Positions 7,744 to 15,708 of a stretch of 56,509 nucleotides of DNA are shown in pieces; positions within the stretch are counted from its first letter, which is position 1; each line of letters opens with the position of its first letter. The position numbers and the translations under genes were made by a program. This DNA is from Rhodospirillaceae bacterium. GTDB lineage: Bacteria; Pseudomonadota; Alphaproteobacteria; CACIAM-22H2. The DNA lies in assembly GCA_027490975.1 (NCBI GenBank), contig JAIXXA010000108.1, forward strand, positions 1 to 56,509, in the 5' to 3' direction. Below the pieces are notes generated by a model. The model had not been told where the DNA came from and searched no databases. It was given only the letters and a program-made list of their open reading frames with translations.

Positions 7744-9435
7744 ATGTCGCTGCGCATGTTCCTGCGGCTGACGGCGACGTTCGTGGTCGCCTTCGGCGCG
7801 GCGTATGTTCTGGCCGCCGAATTCCGCGAGGCGGCGAACGCGCTGCGCCAGCACACGACGCTGGCCGCGTTCCAGGCGAACCGGAGCCTGCATCTGACGA
7901 TCGAAAGCGTGCGCGCCCATCTCGATTTCGTCGCCGACAATATCGACCTCGTCGCCGGCACGCTGCAGCCCGATGCCGCGACCGATCGCGCGATCGACCG
8001 CGCCACGGTGCGCAATGCCACCGTTCGCGGCGCGATGGTGCAGGACGCAAACGGCACGATCGTCGCCGCCGGCGAACCGCGGCTTGCGGTCGGCCAGTCG
8101 TTCGGCGAATACGATTTTTTCAAGGCCCTGCGCGCGGATGCCTCGCTCGCCTACAGTTTCGGGGCACCCTTCCGCTCGCGCATCCTGCAGACGACGGTGA
8201 TTCCCTTCGCACGCGCCATCCGCGACGCCGACGGCGGGTTCGCCGGCGCCGTGGTCGTCGGCGTGCCGCTCGAAGCGCTGCGAACGGCGCTCGCCGCCGA
8301 TGCGGCGGCACCCAAGGTGCGCATATATCTGTTTCGCAACGACGGCCGCCTGTTGGCCGACGACGACGGCCGAACGGACGAAGACGCGCAGGACGTGCGG
8401 GATATCTGGGCGCAGCGGCGCCTGCAAGCGCGGGCGAATTTCGGCACCGGCGACCTCGGCGGCGATCCTGCCGGCGCGCCGGCGCGCATCGTCGCCTGGC
8501 ATGCCAATTTCGGCTTTCCGCTGACCGTCGTCGCGACGGCCTGGCGCGAGCCGTTCCCGTCCGCAATCCGCCTGACGGTGCTGGCCGCCCTGCTCGCGTT
8601 CGCAGCGCTGACCGGGCTCATCTGGACGACCGCGTATCTGGCCGACCGCGAGCTGCGCCGCATCAACGCGGTCGCCGCCGAACTTGCCGTCGCGCGCGAC
8701 GCAGCCCAGCACGCGCGCACCGTCGCCGAGCATGCGGCGCACGCCAAAACGCTGCTGCTCGCGCGCTTCAGCCACGAATTCCGCACGCCGCTCAACGCGG
8801 TGATCGGCTTTGCCGACATGACGCGGCTCGGCTACGGCGGCGCCATCCCCGAACGCGCGCGCGAGAATCTCGCCATCATCCACCGGGCGGGCGACCATCT
8901 GCACCGCATGATCGGCACGCTGCTCGATCTGTCGCGCCTCGAACTCGACGGCAAAGCGCTCGCCAAAGAGAGCAGCGACCTCAAACAGATTCTGCGCGAC
9001 GCGGTCGACATGGCGACGGCGGATGCGGCGGCCAAATCGGTCGAAATCGAACTGCACCTACCGACCGAGCCGTGCCGCGCCGATTGCGACCGCAGCCGCC
9101 TTCTGCAGGTGCTCGTCAATCTTCTGTCGAACGCGGTGCGCAACGGCCCGCACCGCAGCGTGGTTGCCGCGACGCTGCAGATGGGCACCGAGGGAGCCGG
9201 TTTCCGCGTGCTCGATCAGGGGCCGGGCATCGCGCCCGAACGGCTCGCGACGATCTTCGAACCGTTCGGCGGCACGCATCCCAACGCCGTGCGCCCGGCC
9301 GGCGTGGGCTTGGGTCTTGCGATCTCGGCCCAGATCATGGCCGCCCATGGCGGCAGCCTGACGCTCGAAAACCGCCGCGAAGGCGGGCTGTGCGCGACCG
9401 CGATCCTGCCCGGCGGCGCGGCACGCGCCGCTTAG
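7744..9435 (+). CDS. Membrane sensor histidine kinase
   Basis: 563 residues from the ATG at 7744. An in-frame GTG at 7690 would add 18 residues and overlap the chemoreceptor stop as GTGA; neither has a clear ribosome-binding site. Order: membrane helix about 5-25; extracytoplasmic sensor region to about 275, with a Cache/PAS-like pattern (GAMVQDANGTIVAAG, FAGAVVVGVPLEAL); second membrane helix about 278-302; dimerisation domain with the phosphorylated histidine in ARFSHEFRTPLNAVIGF; ATPase domain with N box LVNLLSNAVRNG, G1 DQGPGIAPE, F box EPFGG and G2 GVGLGLAIS. There is no receiver domain and no adjacent response regulator, so its partner is elsewhere. Confidence 0.92.
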   Translation: MSLRMFLRLTATFVVAFGAAYVLAAEFREAANALRQHTTLAAFQANRSLHLTIESVRAHLDFVADNIDLVAGTLQPDAATDRAIDRATVRNATVRGAMVQDANGTIVAAGEPRLAVGQSFGEYDFFKALRADASLAYSFGAPFRSRILQTTVIPFARAIRDADGGFAGAVVVGVPLEALRTALAADAAAPKVRIYLFRNDGRLLADDDGRTDEDAQDVRDIWAQRRLQARANFGTGDLGGDPAGAPARIVAWHANFGFPLTVVATAWREPFPSAIRLTVLAALLAFAALTGLIWTTAYLADRELRRINAVAAELAVARDAAQHARTVAEHAAHAKTLLLARFSHEFRTPLNAVIGFADMTRLGYGGAIPERARENLAIIHRAGDHLHRMIGTLLDLSRLELDGKALAKESSDLKQILRDAVDMATADAAAKSVEIELHLPTEPCRADCDRSRLLQVLVNLLSNAVRNGPHRSVVAATLQMGTEGAGFRVLDQGPGIAPERLATIFEPFGGTHPNAVRPAGVGLGLAISAQIMAAHGGSLTLENRREGGLCATAILPGGAARAA

Positions 9436-10148
9436 GCGAAATCGTCGCCGCCGCCGAAGCTGCCGCCCCCGAAGCTGCCGCCATCGTCGTAGCCCGCATC
9501 GTTCGAGGCGACGTCGTGGTAGCCCGGATCCTCGTAGGCCGGCTCGGACGCCTGCGCCATTTCGTTCGGGGCCATTTCGGCCGACGCCGGAGTCTCGGCA
9601 GCCGGGCTGGCGGCCTGCGCCGATTGCTGGAAAGCCCCGCCGGGCTCGCTCGCCATCAGCCCGCGCACGGCTTCGAAAAGCATGAGCCCGCCCGCCACAC
9701 CGGCGGCCGTCGCAAAAGCCGAGCGCAGAAAAGAGCCGCCTTGTCCGGCACCCTGGGGGGCCGCCGCCTGCGCACCGGCATTCTGGCCGAACATGCCGGG
9801 GCGCACCATCGGCTGGGCGCCCGCACCTGTTGCGGGCACCGAGCCTTTGCGCGCCCACGGCGAATTCGGCAGCAGCCCGTCGAGGAAGCTTGTTTTGGCG
9901 GGCGCTGCGGGTGCATTGGCGGCGGGCCCGAGCAGGGCTTCAAGCTCGCGAATGCGTTCGTCGGCGAGCTTGAGCGCGTGCTCCTGCACGAGCGCCATCT
10001 GCGTAAGCGTATAGGCGGCGCCTGCATCGCGCTGCACCGCCTCGCGGATGAACGCTTCCGCCGCGCGGTCTTTCTGCGCGGCCGGTTCCTGGTTCTTGGC
10101 GATGCGCTCGAACAGCTCGCCGATCATTTTCTTTTCGTCGGGCGTCAT
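9432..10148 (-). CDS. DUF2076 family protein
   Basis: 238 residues. The N-terminus, MTPDEKKMIGELFERIAKNQ..., followed by a charged helix with AYTLTQMALVQEHALKLADERIRELE, is typical of DUF2076 proteins. A flexible Ala/Pro linker follows, then a hydrophobic segment around FLRSAFATAAGVAGGLMLFEAVRGLM, and an acidic Gly-rich tail (DDGGSFGGGSFGGGDDFA). The family's function is not established; its members are usually described as possible periplasmic or membrane-associated sensors. It is convergent with the histidine kinase, overlapping by 4 nt, so the two stop codons are interlocked. Confidence 0.85.
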   Translation of the reverse strand: MTPDEKKMIGELFERIAKNQEPAAQKDRAAEAFIREAVQRDAGAAYTLTQMALVQEHALKLADERIRELEALLGPAANAPAAPAKTSFLDGLLPNSPWARKGSVPATGAGAQPMVRPGMFGQNAGAQAAAPQGAGQGGSFLRSAFATAAGVAGGLMLFEAVRGLMASEPGGAFQQSAQAASPAAETPASAEMAPNEMAQASEPAYEDPGYHDVASNDAGYDDGGSFGGGSFGGGDDFA

Positions 10149-10229
10149 GGCAATTCACCTTTTCGCGGAGGAATTTCGACCGCAAGTATGCCACAGCGCG
10201 CACGACAAAACGAATCGCCCTGCGGCGCG

Positions 10230-10979
10230 CTACGCAGGCTCCGCCACGAACTCGGCAAGGTCCTTGGCGAGGTCGGCGACGGCCGCATCCCACAGACGCT
10301 GGCCCGCTTCGATCGAAGCAAGGTTGGGGTTCGAGCCGATGCGCCCGTCGGGAAAATTGCGCCGATAGTCGGCCGCATCGGTGAAGCTGCCGCGCGGGGC
10401 GATCTCGGGCTCGAGCTTCATGCGGCGCACGGCCTCCGGATAGACGGCCCATGTCAGCGACACTTCCGACGGGGTCGCATGGCTGCCTTCGGCACCTGCA
10501 TAAAGCTCGCGGCTGATCTCTTTGACGCGCCCCGAATCGTACCAGTTGCGCAGACGGCAGCGGACATTCGGGCGGTTCGAGGCGCGCATCAGCGACGCTT
10601 CGGCGTAGATCTCCGAGAACGCAGCGCTGAAGGGCGCCACGTTGCCGCCATGGCCGTTCACGAAATAGAAGTGCGAAAAACCGTGGCGCGCCAGGCTCTC
10701 GACATTGTCCTTCACGACCGCGATCAGGGTCGACGGGCGCAAGGTCATCGAGCCCGGAAAGGCCAGATGGTGCTGCGCCATGCCGACCGCGATCGTGGGT
10801 GCCACCAGCGTGTTCGTGGTCTCGCCGAGTTTGCGGCCCACCGCCTCGCCGCAGATCGCGTCGGTGCCGATGAGGCCCGTGGGGCCGTGCTGCTCGGTCG
10901 AGCCGATCGGCACGATGATGGCGGTCGAGCGCTTGAGATAGGTTTCGACCTCGGGCCAGGTTTGCAGATGCAGCAGCAT
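10230..10979 (-). CDS. Creatininase-family amidohydrolase
   Basis: 249 residues. The creatininase/MftE/formamidopyrimidine-deformylase family uses two metal ions to hydrolyse a cyclic or linear amide. Metal-binding signatures are present: IGSTEQHGPTGLIGTD near residue 25, NGHGGN near 115 and GSHATPSEVS near 170. The family usually reads GSTEQHGPHLP at the first site; here the His-Leu-Pro is replaced by Thr-Gly-Leu, so the substrate may not be creatinine. The flanking genes (DUF2076 and aldolase) give no hint of substrate. The protein is cytosolic, with no signal peptide. Confidence 0.88.
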   Translation of the reverse strand: MLLHLQTWPEVETYLKRSTAIIVPIGSTEQHGPTGLIGTDAICGEAVGRKLGETTNTLVAPTIAVGMAQHHLAFPGSMTLRPSTLIAVVKDNVESLARHGFSHFYFVNGHGGNVAPFSAAFSEIYAEASLMRASNRPNVRCRLRNWYDSGRVKEISRELYAGAEGSHATPSEVSLTWAVYPEAVRRMKLEPEIAPRGSFTDAADYRRNFPDGRIGSNPNLASIEAGQRLWDAAVADLAKDLAEFVAEPA

Positions 10980-11111
10980 GAAGCGTTTCCTCCGGTTTTC
11001 GGGCGGGGATCATGCGGCGCTTTGGCCCTCTCGACAAGACGGGCCGACGCGGGCTAGAAGCCCCCCTAGTCTATCGATTGTCTATTCGTCCCCGATCAGG
11101 AGTGCGGCCCC

Positions 11112-12026
11112 GTGAAGATCACCCAGAAGGTCAAGAAGATCCTCGCCAACTACGAAAGCGACAATCCCGGCACCAAGGCCAATCTCGCGCGCATCCTCTC
11201 GACCGGCAAGCTCGCCGGCACGGGCAAGCTCGTGATCCTGCCGGTCGACCAGGGATTCGAGCACGGCCCCGCGCGCTCCTTTGCCCCCAACCCCGACGCC
11301 TACGATCCGCACTACCACTACCAGCTCGCGATCGACGCGGGCTGCTCGGCCTACGCGGCCCCGCTGGGCCCGCTCGAGGCGGGGGCGGACACGTTTGCGG
11401 GTGCGATCCCGACGATCCTCAAAATGAATTCGTCCAACAGCCTTGCCACGATCAAGGACCAGGCCGTGACCGCGTCGGTGGGCGACGCGTTGCGCCTCGG
11501 CTGCTCGGCCATCGGCTTCACGATCTATCCGGGTGCCGAAGACCAGTTCGCGATGATGGAAGAAATCCGCGAGCTGTCGGAAGAAGCGAAGTCGGTCGGC
11601 ATCGCGACCGTGATGTGGAGCTATCCGCGCGGCGGCAAGCTCGACAAGGCCGGCGAAACGGCCCTCGACGTGACGGCCTATGCGGCGCACCTCGCGGCCC
11701 TCTTGGGGGCCCACATCATCAAGGTGAAGCCGCCCACGAACGTATTGTGGCAGCCCGAAGCCAAAGCCGCCTACGAGAAGGCCAATGTCGATATCTCGAC
11801 GCTCGACAAGCGCATCGCGCATGTGGTGCAGAGCTGCTTCAACGGCCGCCGCCTCGTGGTGTTCTCGGGCGGCGAAGCCAAGGACGAAGCCGCACTGCTG
11901 GCCGAAGTGACGGCCTTGCGCAACGGCGGGGCGACGGGCTCGATCATCGGGCGCAACGCCTTCCAGCGCAAACGCGAAGACGCGCTCGCACTGCTCGGCA
12001 AGATCATCGACATCTACAAGAGCTGA
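11112..12026 (+). CDS. fbaB: Class I fructose-bisphosphate aldolase (DhnA/FbaB type)
   Basis: 304 residues from a GTG at 11112 preceded by ATCAGGAGTGC. It cleaves fructose 1,6-bisphosphate into triose phosphates by Schiff-base chemistry. Signatures of the archaeal/DhnA-type enzyme: LVILPVDQGFEHGPARSF near residue 40, the Schiff-base lysine within AHIIKVKPPTN near 200, and SGGEAKDEAALL followed by GATGSIIGRNAFQR for phosphate binding. It precedes thiE, an order often seen in Rhodospirillales, where tkt, gap, pgk, fba and thiE are neighbours. Here tkt-gap lies about 9 kb upstream and pgk is not in the window. Confidence 0.93.
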   Translation: MKITQKVKKILANYESDNPGTKANLARILSTGKLAGTGKLVILPVDQGFEHGPARSFAPNPDAYDPHYHYQLAIDAGCSAYAAPLGPLEAGADTFAGAIPTILKMNSSNSLATIKDQAVTASVGDALRLGCSAIGFTIYPGAEDQFAMMEEIRELSEEAKSVGIATVMWSYPRGGKLDKAGETALDVTAYAAHLAALLGAHIIKVKPPTNVLWQPEAKAAYEKANVDISTLDKRIAHVVQSCFNGRRLVVFSGGEAKDEAALLAEVTALRNGGATGSIIGRNAFQRKREDALALLGKIIDIYKS

Positions 12027-12037
12027 GGACCGCAAGC

Positions 12038-12685
12038 TTGCCCGCACGCACGGCACTCTATCTGATCACGCCGCCCGAACTCGATCCGGCGAAGTTCGCA
12101 CCCCTGCTCGACGAAGCATTGGGGGCTGGCGACGTCGCCAGCTTCCAGCTGCGCTTGAAGGGGGCTTCCGACGCCGCGCTCGCCAAAGCGGTCAAGGTTC
12201 TGATGCCGATCGTGCACAAGCACAATGTGGCGTTCCTCATCAACGACCGGCCGGATCTTGCGACCAAGCTCGATTGCGACGGCGTGCATATCGGCCAGGA
12301 AGACGGCACGCTGGCCCAGGCGCGCGCCATCGTCGGCAAGGACCGCATCTTGGGCGTCACCTGCCACGATTCGATGGATCTGGGCTTCGAAGCCGCCGAC
12401 GGCGGGGCCGACTACGTCGCCTTCGGCGCCTTCTTCGCGTCGAAGACCAAAGAAAAGCCCAAAGGCCAAGCGACCGTCGATCTCATCGAAGATTGGGCCG
12501 CGACGATCACGGTCCCGTGCGTGGCGATCGGCGGTATTACGCCCGAAAATTGCGGGCCGCTGGTGGCGGCGGGGGCGGATTTCCTCGCGGTCAGCGACGC
12601 CGTATGGAACCACCCGAAGGGCCCCGCTGCGGCGATGAAAGAATTCGCCGAAGCCATCAAGGCGAATACGCCGAGCGACGGCTAG
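12038..12685 (+). CDS. thiE: Thiamine-phosphate synthase
   Basis: 215 residues from a TTG start at 12038; GAGG nine bases upstream supports it, and no ATG exists near the fold's first strand. It condenses hydroxymethylpyrimidine diphosphate with the thiazole phosphate to make thiamine phosphate. TIM-barrel landmarks: YLITPP at the start, LRLKGA, FLINDRPDLA then DGVHIGQED, GVTCHDS, GADYVAFGAFFASKTKEK, and VAIGGITPEN for phosphate binding. It follows fbaB by 11 nt and is probably co-transcribed. Its stop overlaps that of phnM on the other strand by 3 nt. Transketolase needs thiamine diphosphate, which may explain the wider neighbourhood (inference). Confidence 0.88.
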   Translation: MPARTALYLITPPELDPAKFAPLLDEALGAGDVASFQLRLKGASDAALAKAVKVLMPIVHKHNVAFLINDRPDLATKLDCDGVHIGQEDGTLAQARAIVGKDRILGVTCHDSMDLGFEAADGGADYVAFGAFFASKTKEKPKGQATVDLIEDWAATITVPCVAIGGITPENCGPLVAAGADFLAVSDAVWNHPKGPAAAMKEFAEAIKANTPSDG

Positions 12686-13827
12686 GCCGCGCGCCGCCCC
12701 AGATACGCGGCTTCGTAGACCAAGCTTCCTGCGACGAAGGTTGCCGCGACGCGCGGCAGTGCGCCCGACACGTCGACGGCGATGCAATCGGCGCGTTTGC
12801 CGGCTGCGAGCGTGCCGCGGTCGGTAAGACCGGCGGCGCGCGCCGGGTTTTCCGAAATCAGCGGCCAGAATTCGGCCAAACCCGCCGCCCCGCCGCCCAA
12901 ACGCCACGCGGCCTGCAGCAAAGCCGGATAGTAGTAGTCCGACGCCAGAATGTCGCACAGGCCTGCGCGCACCAACGTTTCGGCCGAGACCAGCGACAGA
13001 TGGCTGCCGCCGCGCACCACATTGGGCGCCCCCATGATCACGTGGTCGCCCGCGCCCTTTGCAGCCTCGGCGGTGGCGCGCGTCAGCGGAAATTCCGATA
13101 TGCGGCACCCCATCGTGCGGAATGCGGCGCGGTCTTCGGGCGTGCGGTCGTCGTGGCTGGCGATCGCAATGCCCGCAGCGCGCGCGGCCGCTGCGAGCCG
13201 CAGGTTGGCGGCTGCAACGTCGGGCGCGAAGCCCGCAATTCGATCGAGGAGCGACGCATACTCTTCGGCCTTCAAACCCGTGCGCTCCACGACCTTGGCG
13301 GCGTGCGCAGGCCCGCGCGCCGCTTTCAGCATGCCGGTCGTGTGGTCGTTGAAGGCCAGCAGCGCCACGCGACCGCTGCCGAGCCACGTTTGCGCCGCGT
13401 CGAGCGCGTCGAGATTGAACGTCTCCCAGCGCAAATGGAGTTTCGTGTCGCACGCCAGATGCGGCCGGATGCGGTCGAGCGTATCGACGAAACGCTGCGC
13501 GCGCTCGGTGCTGCGCAAGCCCGGCTCCCACGACCAGGTCAGCGCGTGGAACGCCGTCGTGATGCCGTTGGCGACCAGTTGCCGATCGGTCTCGAACAGC
13601 GCGATGTCATCGGCGAAAAAGACGCCCGGCCGCGGCATCGCCTGGCGCTCGAACGCGTCGCCGTGGATGTCGACGATGCCGGGCAGCAGCAGCAAGCCGC
13701 GCGCATCCCATATCTGCGCGTCGGCGCCGGCGGCGCCGAATCGGCCGTCGATCATTTCGATCTCGGCATCGACCGGCGCTCCGTCCGGAGCGGGAATGCG
13801 GGCATTGACGATACGCGTCGCGTGCAT
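12682..13827 (-). CDS. phnM: PhnM-type phosphonate metabolism hydrolase
   Basis: 381 residues from the ATG at 13827, which has GAGGAA about 8 nt upstream; a longer frame beginning at 13854 lacks this. In the C-P lyase pathway PhnM removes pyrophosphate from ribose 1-alkylphosphonate 5-triphosphate. Amidohydrolase landmarks: LLLPGIVDIHGDAFE (metal His), AFHALTWSWEPG, HLRWETF, FNDHTTGM, IASHDDRT, and LASDYYYPALLQA with the metal Asp. It is divergent from phnDCE and shares a control region with a Pho-box-like repeat. No phnGHIJKL core genes are in the window, so it either works with an unlinked C-P lyase or on another substrate. Confidence 0.88.
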   Translation of the reverse strand: MHATRIVNARIPAPDGAPVDAEIEMIDGRFGAAGADAQIWDARGLLLLPGIVDIHGDAFERQAMPRPGVFFADDIALFETDRQLVANGITTAFHALTWSWEPGLRSTERAQRFVDTLDRIRPHLACDTKLHLRWETFNLDALDAAQTWLGSGRVALLAFNDHTTGMLKAARGPAHAAKVVERTGLKAEEYASLLDRIAGFAPDVAAANLRLAAAARAAGIAIASHDDRTPEDRAAFRTMGCRISEFPLTRATAEAAKGAGDHVIMGAPNVVRGGSHLSLVSAETLVRAGLCDILASDYYYPALLQAAWRLGGGAAGLAEFWPLISENPARAAGLTDRGTLAAGKRADCIAVDVSGALPRVAATFVAGSLVYEAAYLGRRAA

Positions 13828-13899
13828 GTGTGGGTTCCTCGGATCGGATCGCATGTTCCTAGCGGCGGAAAGTTACGGTTTTTTGCTTGCCCCGCGCGA

Positions 13900-13928
13900 A
13901 GGTCACAAAATACTCACGGATACGTCAC
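13900..13928 (+). promoter_or_regulatory. Putative PhoB box between phnM and phnD
   Basis: Three 7-bp direct repeats separated by 4 bp: AGGTCAC (13900-13906), AAAA, TACTCAC (13911-13917), GGAT, ACGTCAC (13922-13928). The 7-4-7 pattern with 11-bp period and an A-rich first spacer is the layout of Pho boxes (consensus CTGTCAT, four bases, CTGTCAT). It lies 63 bp before phnD and 72 bp before phnM, so it could serve both directions. Match to the alphaproteobacterial half-site is by eye. Confidence 0.65.
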
Positions 13929-13991
13929 GCCGAAGCAACGCCCCGGCGCGATGAACGGCGGAATAACTGCACCGTTCCGGGAGGACCGAAC

Positions 13992-14864
13992 ATGATCCGC
14001 CGCCATTTCCTGGCCCTTGCCGCACTCGCCGCCATCGCGACACCCGCCGCAGCGCAGGCGCCTGCCGAACTGCGTTTTGCCGTGACCGACGTCGTCGGCC
14101 TCGAGAATCTGCAGCGCGAATGGGGACCGTTCCAGAAAGCCCTCGAAGCGCGGACCGGCCTCAAGATCTCGTTTTTCGCCGTCACTAACCGCACGGCGGC
14201 GGTCGAGGCGATGAACGCCAGGCGCGTCGATCTCGTTTTCACCGGGCCTGCCGAATACGTGGTGTTCCGCACCCGCACCAACGCCGTGCCGGTCATCGCG
14301 CTGCAGCGCACCGACTACTACGCCAACGTGGTCGTGCGCGCCGACAGCGGCATCACCGAAGTGGCCGAACTCAAGGGCAAGAAGGTCGCATTCGGGGCGA
14401 TCGGCTCGACCTCGCGCCATCTGGGGCCGATGCAGGTGCTGGCCGATCAAGGCCTCAATCCGCGCGAAGACTTCCAGATCACGCATGTGTCGGCCAATGT
14501 CGGCTTCGAAGCGCTGAAGCGCGGCGACGTTGCGGCGATGGGCATGAACTACACCGACTTCCAGCGTCTCGTCGAACGCGATCCGGCCACGCCCTATTTC
14601 GTGATCGCGCGCGGCCGCGACCTGCCGCTCGACCTCATTCTGGCGGGCGCGCATGTCGATGCGTCGGTCGTCGAACGCCTGCGCAAAGGCATCGCCGACA
14701 ACGCGGCCGAAATGACCAAAGCGATCCTGGCGGGCGAAGGCGACAACGTGAAGTTCAAGGGCATGTCGTGGGTGCCGTCGATCCGCGACGCGGACTACAA
14801 CTACGTGCGCAAGATGTACCGCACGATCGGCCAGACCCAGTTCGGCGAATTCGTCGGAAACTGA
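13992..14864 (+). CDS. phnD: Phosphonate/phosphate ABC transporter, periplasmic binding protein
   Basis: 290 residues. A signal peptide (MIRRHFLALAALAAIATPAAAQA, cleavage likely after AAAQA) is followed by a type 2 periplasmic binding fold: LRFAVTDVVGLENLQREWGPFQKALEARTG, NRTAAVEAMNARRVDLVFTGPAEYVV, and the phosphonate-site loop GSTSRHLGPM. GGGAGGACC just upstream of the ATG is a strong ribosome-binding site. It is first in the phnDCE operon, 4 nt before phnC. The ligand could be phosphonate, phosphite or a phosphate ester; sequence alone does not decide. Confidence 0.92.
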   Translation: MIRRHFLALAALAAIATPAAAQAPAELRFAVTDVVGLENLQREWGPFQKALEARTGLKISFFAVTNRTAAVEAMNARRVDLVFTGPAEYVVFRTRTNAVPVIALQRTDYYANVVVRADSGITEVAELKGKKVAFGAIGSTSRHLGPMQVLADQGLNPREDFQITHVSANVGFEALKRGDVAAMGMNYTDFQRLVERDPATPYFVIARGRDLPLDLILAGAHVDASVVERLRKGIADNAAEMTKAILAGEGDNVKFKGMSWVPSIRDADYNYVRKMYRTIGQTQFGEFVGN

Positions 14865-14868
14865 GCCG

Positions 14869-15708
14869 ATGCTGCTGGATGCCGAACGCGCAGCGCGGCT
14901 GCAGCAGCCGCCTGCGAGTCCGGCGCCCGATCCGTCGGCGGGCGTCCAGTCCGCGACCGTTCTGCAATCGACCGGCCTTGCCAAGCGCTTCGGCGCCGAC
15001 AAGCCGGTTTTCTCGGACGTGTCGTTTGCCGTGCGAAAAGGCGAGTCCGTTGCCCTGCTCGGCGCCAACGGCGCCGGCAAATCGACGCTGCTGCGCTGCT
15101 GCCTGCGGCTGATCGAGCCCGATGCGGGGTCGATCAAGCTGTTCGGCCGCGAACTGGTCGGTGCGCCGGCTTCGGCGCTGCGCGAACTCCGCGCGCGGGT
15201 CGGCTTTGTTTTCCAGCGCCACAATCTGGTGCCGCGCCTCAGCGCACTTTCGAACACGATCCACGGCGCGCTGGGCCGCAGCGAGTCCGCCAGGCTCTGG
15301 CCGCCGCTTCTGTGGTCGCAGGCACTCGCCCCCGATGGCTTGCGCGCCGAAGCCCTCGCGTGCCTCGCACGGGTGGGGCTGGCCGATGTCGCATCCCGGC
15401 GGGCCGACCGGCTGTCGGGCGGGCAATCGCAGCGCGTGACGGTGGCGCGCGCCCTCATGCAGCAGGCCGAGATCGTTTTCGCCGACGAACCGGCGGCAAG
15501 CCTCGATCCGGCGGCCGGTGCGGAAGTCATGGCGCTGTTCGCCGATCTCAACCGGCGCGAGAAGCTCACCTTCGTGTACACCACGCACAATCTTGCGCAT
15601 GCGCTCGAGTTTTCCGACCGCGTCGTCGCGTTGCGCGCGGGCCGCATCGAAATCGACGCGGCCACGCACAGCCTGCGCGCCGAAGATCTGAAGGGCCTCT
15701 ATGGTTGA
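14869..15708 (+). CDS. phnC: Phosphonate ABC transporter, ATP-binding protein
   Basis: 279 residues. ATPase subunit of the transporter, acting at the inner face of the cytoplasmic membrane. Walker A GANGAGKST near residue 65, Q loop VFQRHNLV, signature LSGGQSQRV, Walker B IVFADEPAASLD, and the H-loop histidine in YTTHN. The insertion after the Q loop (NTIHGALGR...WPPLLW) is characteristic of PhnC rather than general ABC ATPases. There is an extra poorly conserved leader of about 30 residues before the first strand, so the true start could be slightly further in. It overlaps phnE by 8 nt. Confidence 0.93.
   Translation: MLLDAERAARLQQPPASPAPDPSAGVQSATVLQSTGLAKRFGADKPVFSDVSFAVRKGESVALLGANGAGKSTLLRCCLRLIEPDAGSIKLFGRELVGAPASALRELRARVGFVFQRHNLVPRLSALSNTIHGALGRSESARLWPPLLWSQALAPDGLRAEALACLARVGLADVASRRADRLSGGQSQRVTVARALMQQAEIVFADEPAASLDPAAGAEVMALFADLNRREKLTFVYTTHNLAHALEFSDRVVALRAGRIEIDAATHSLRAEDLKGLYG

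Noticed and set aside
5990-8050. Minus-strand frame of 686 codons opposite the chemoreceptor
   Set aside because: The plus strand encodes a full chemoreceptor with HAMP and signalling hairpin; the antisense frame is a composition artefact.
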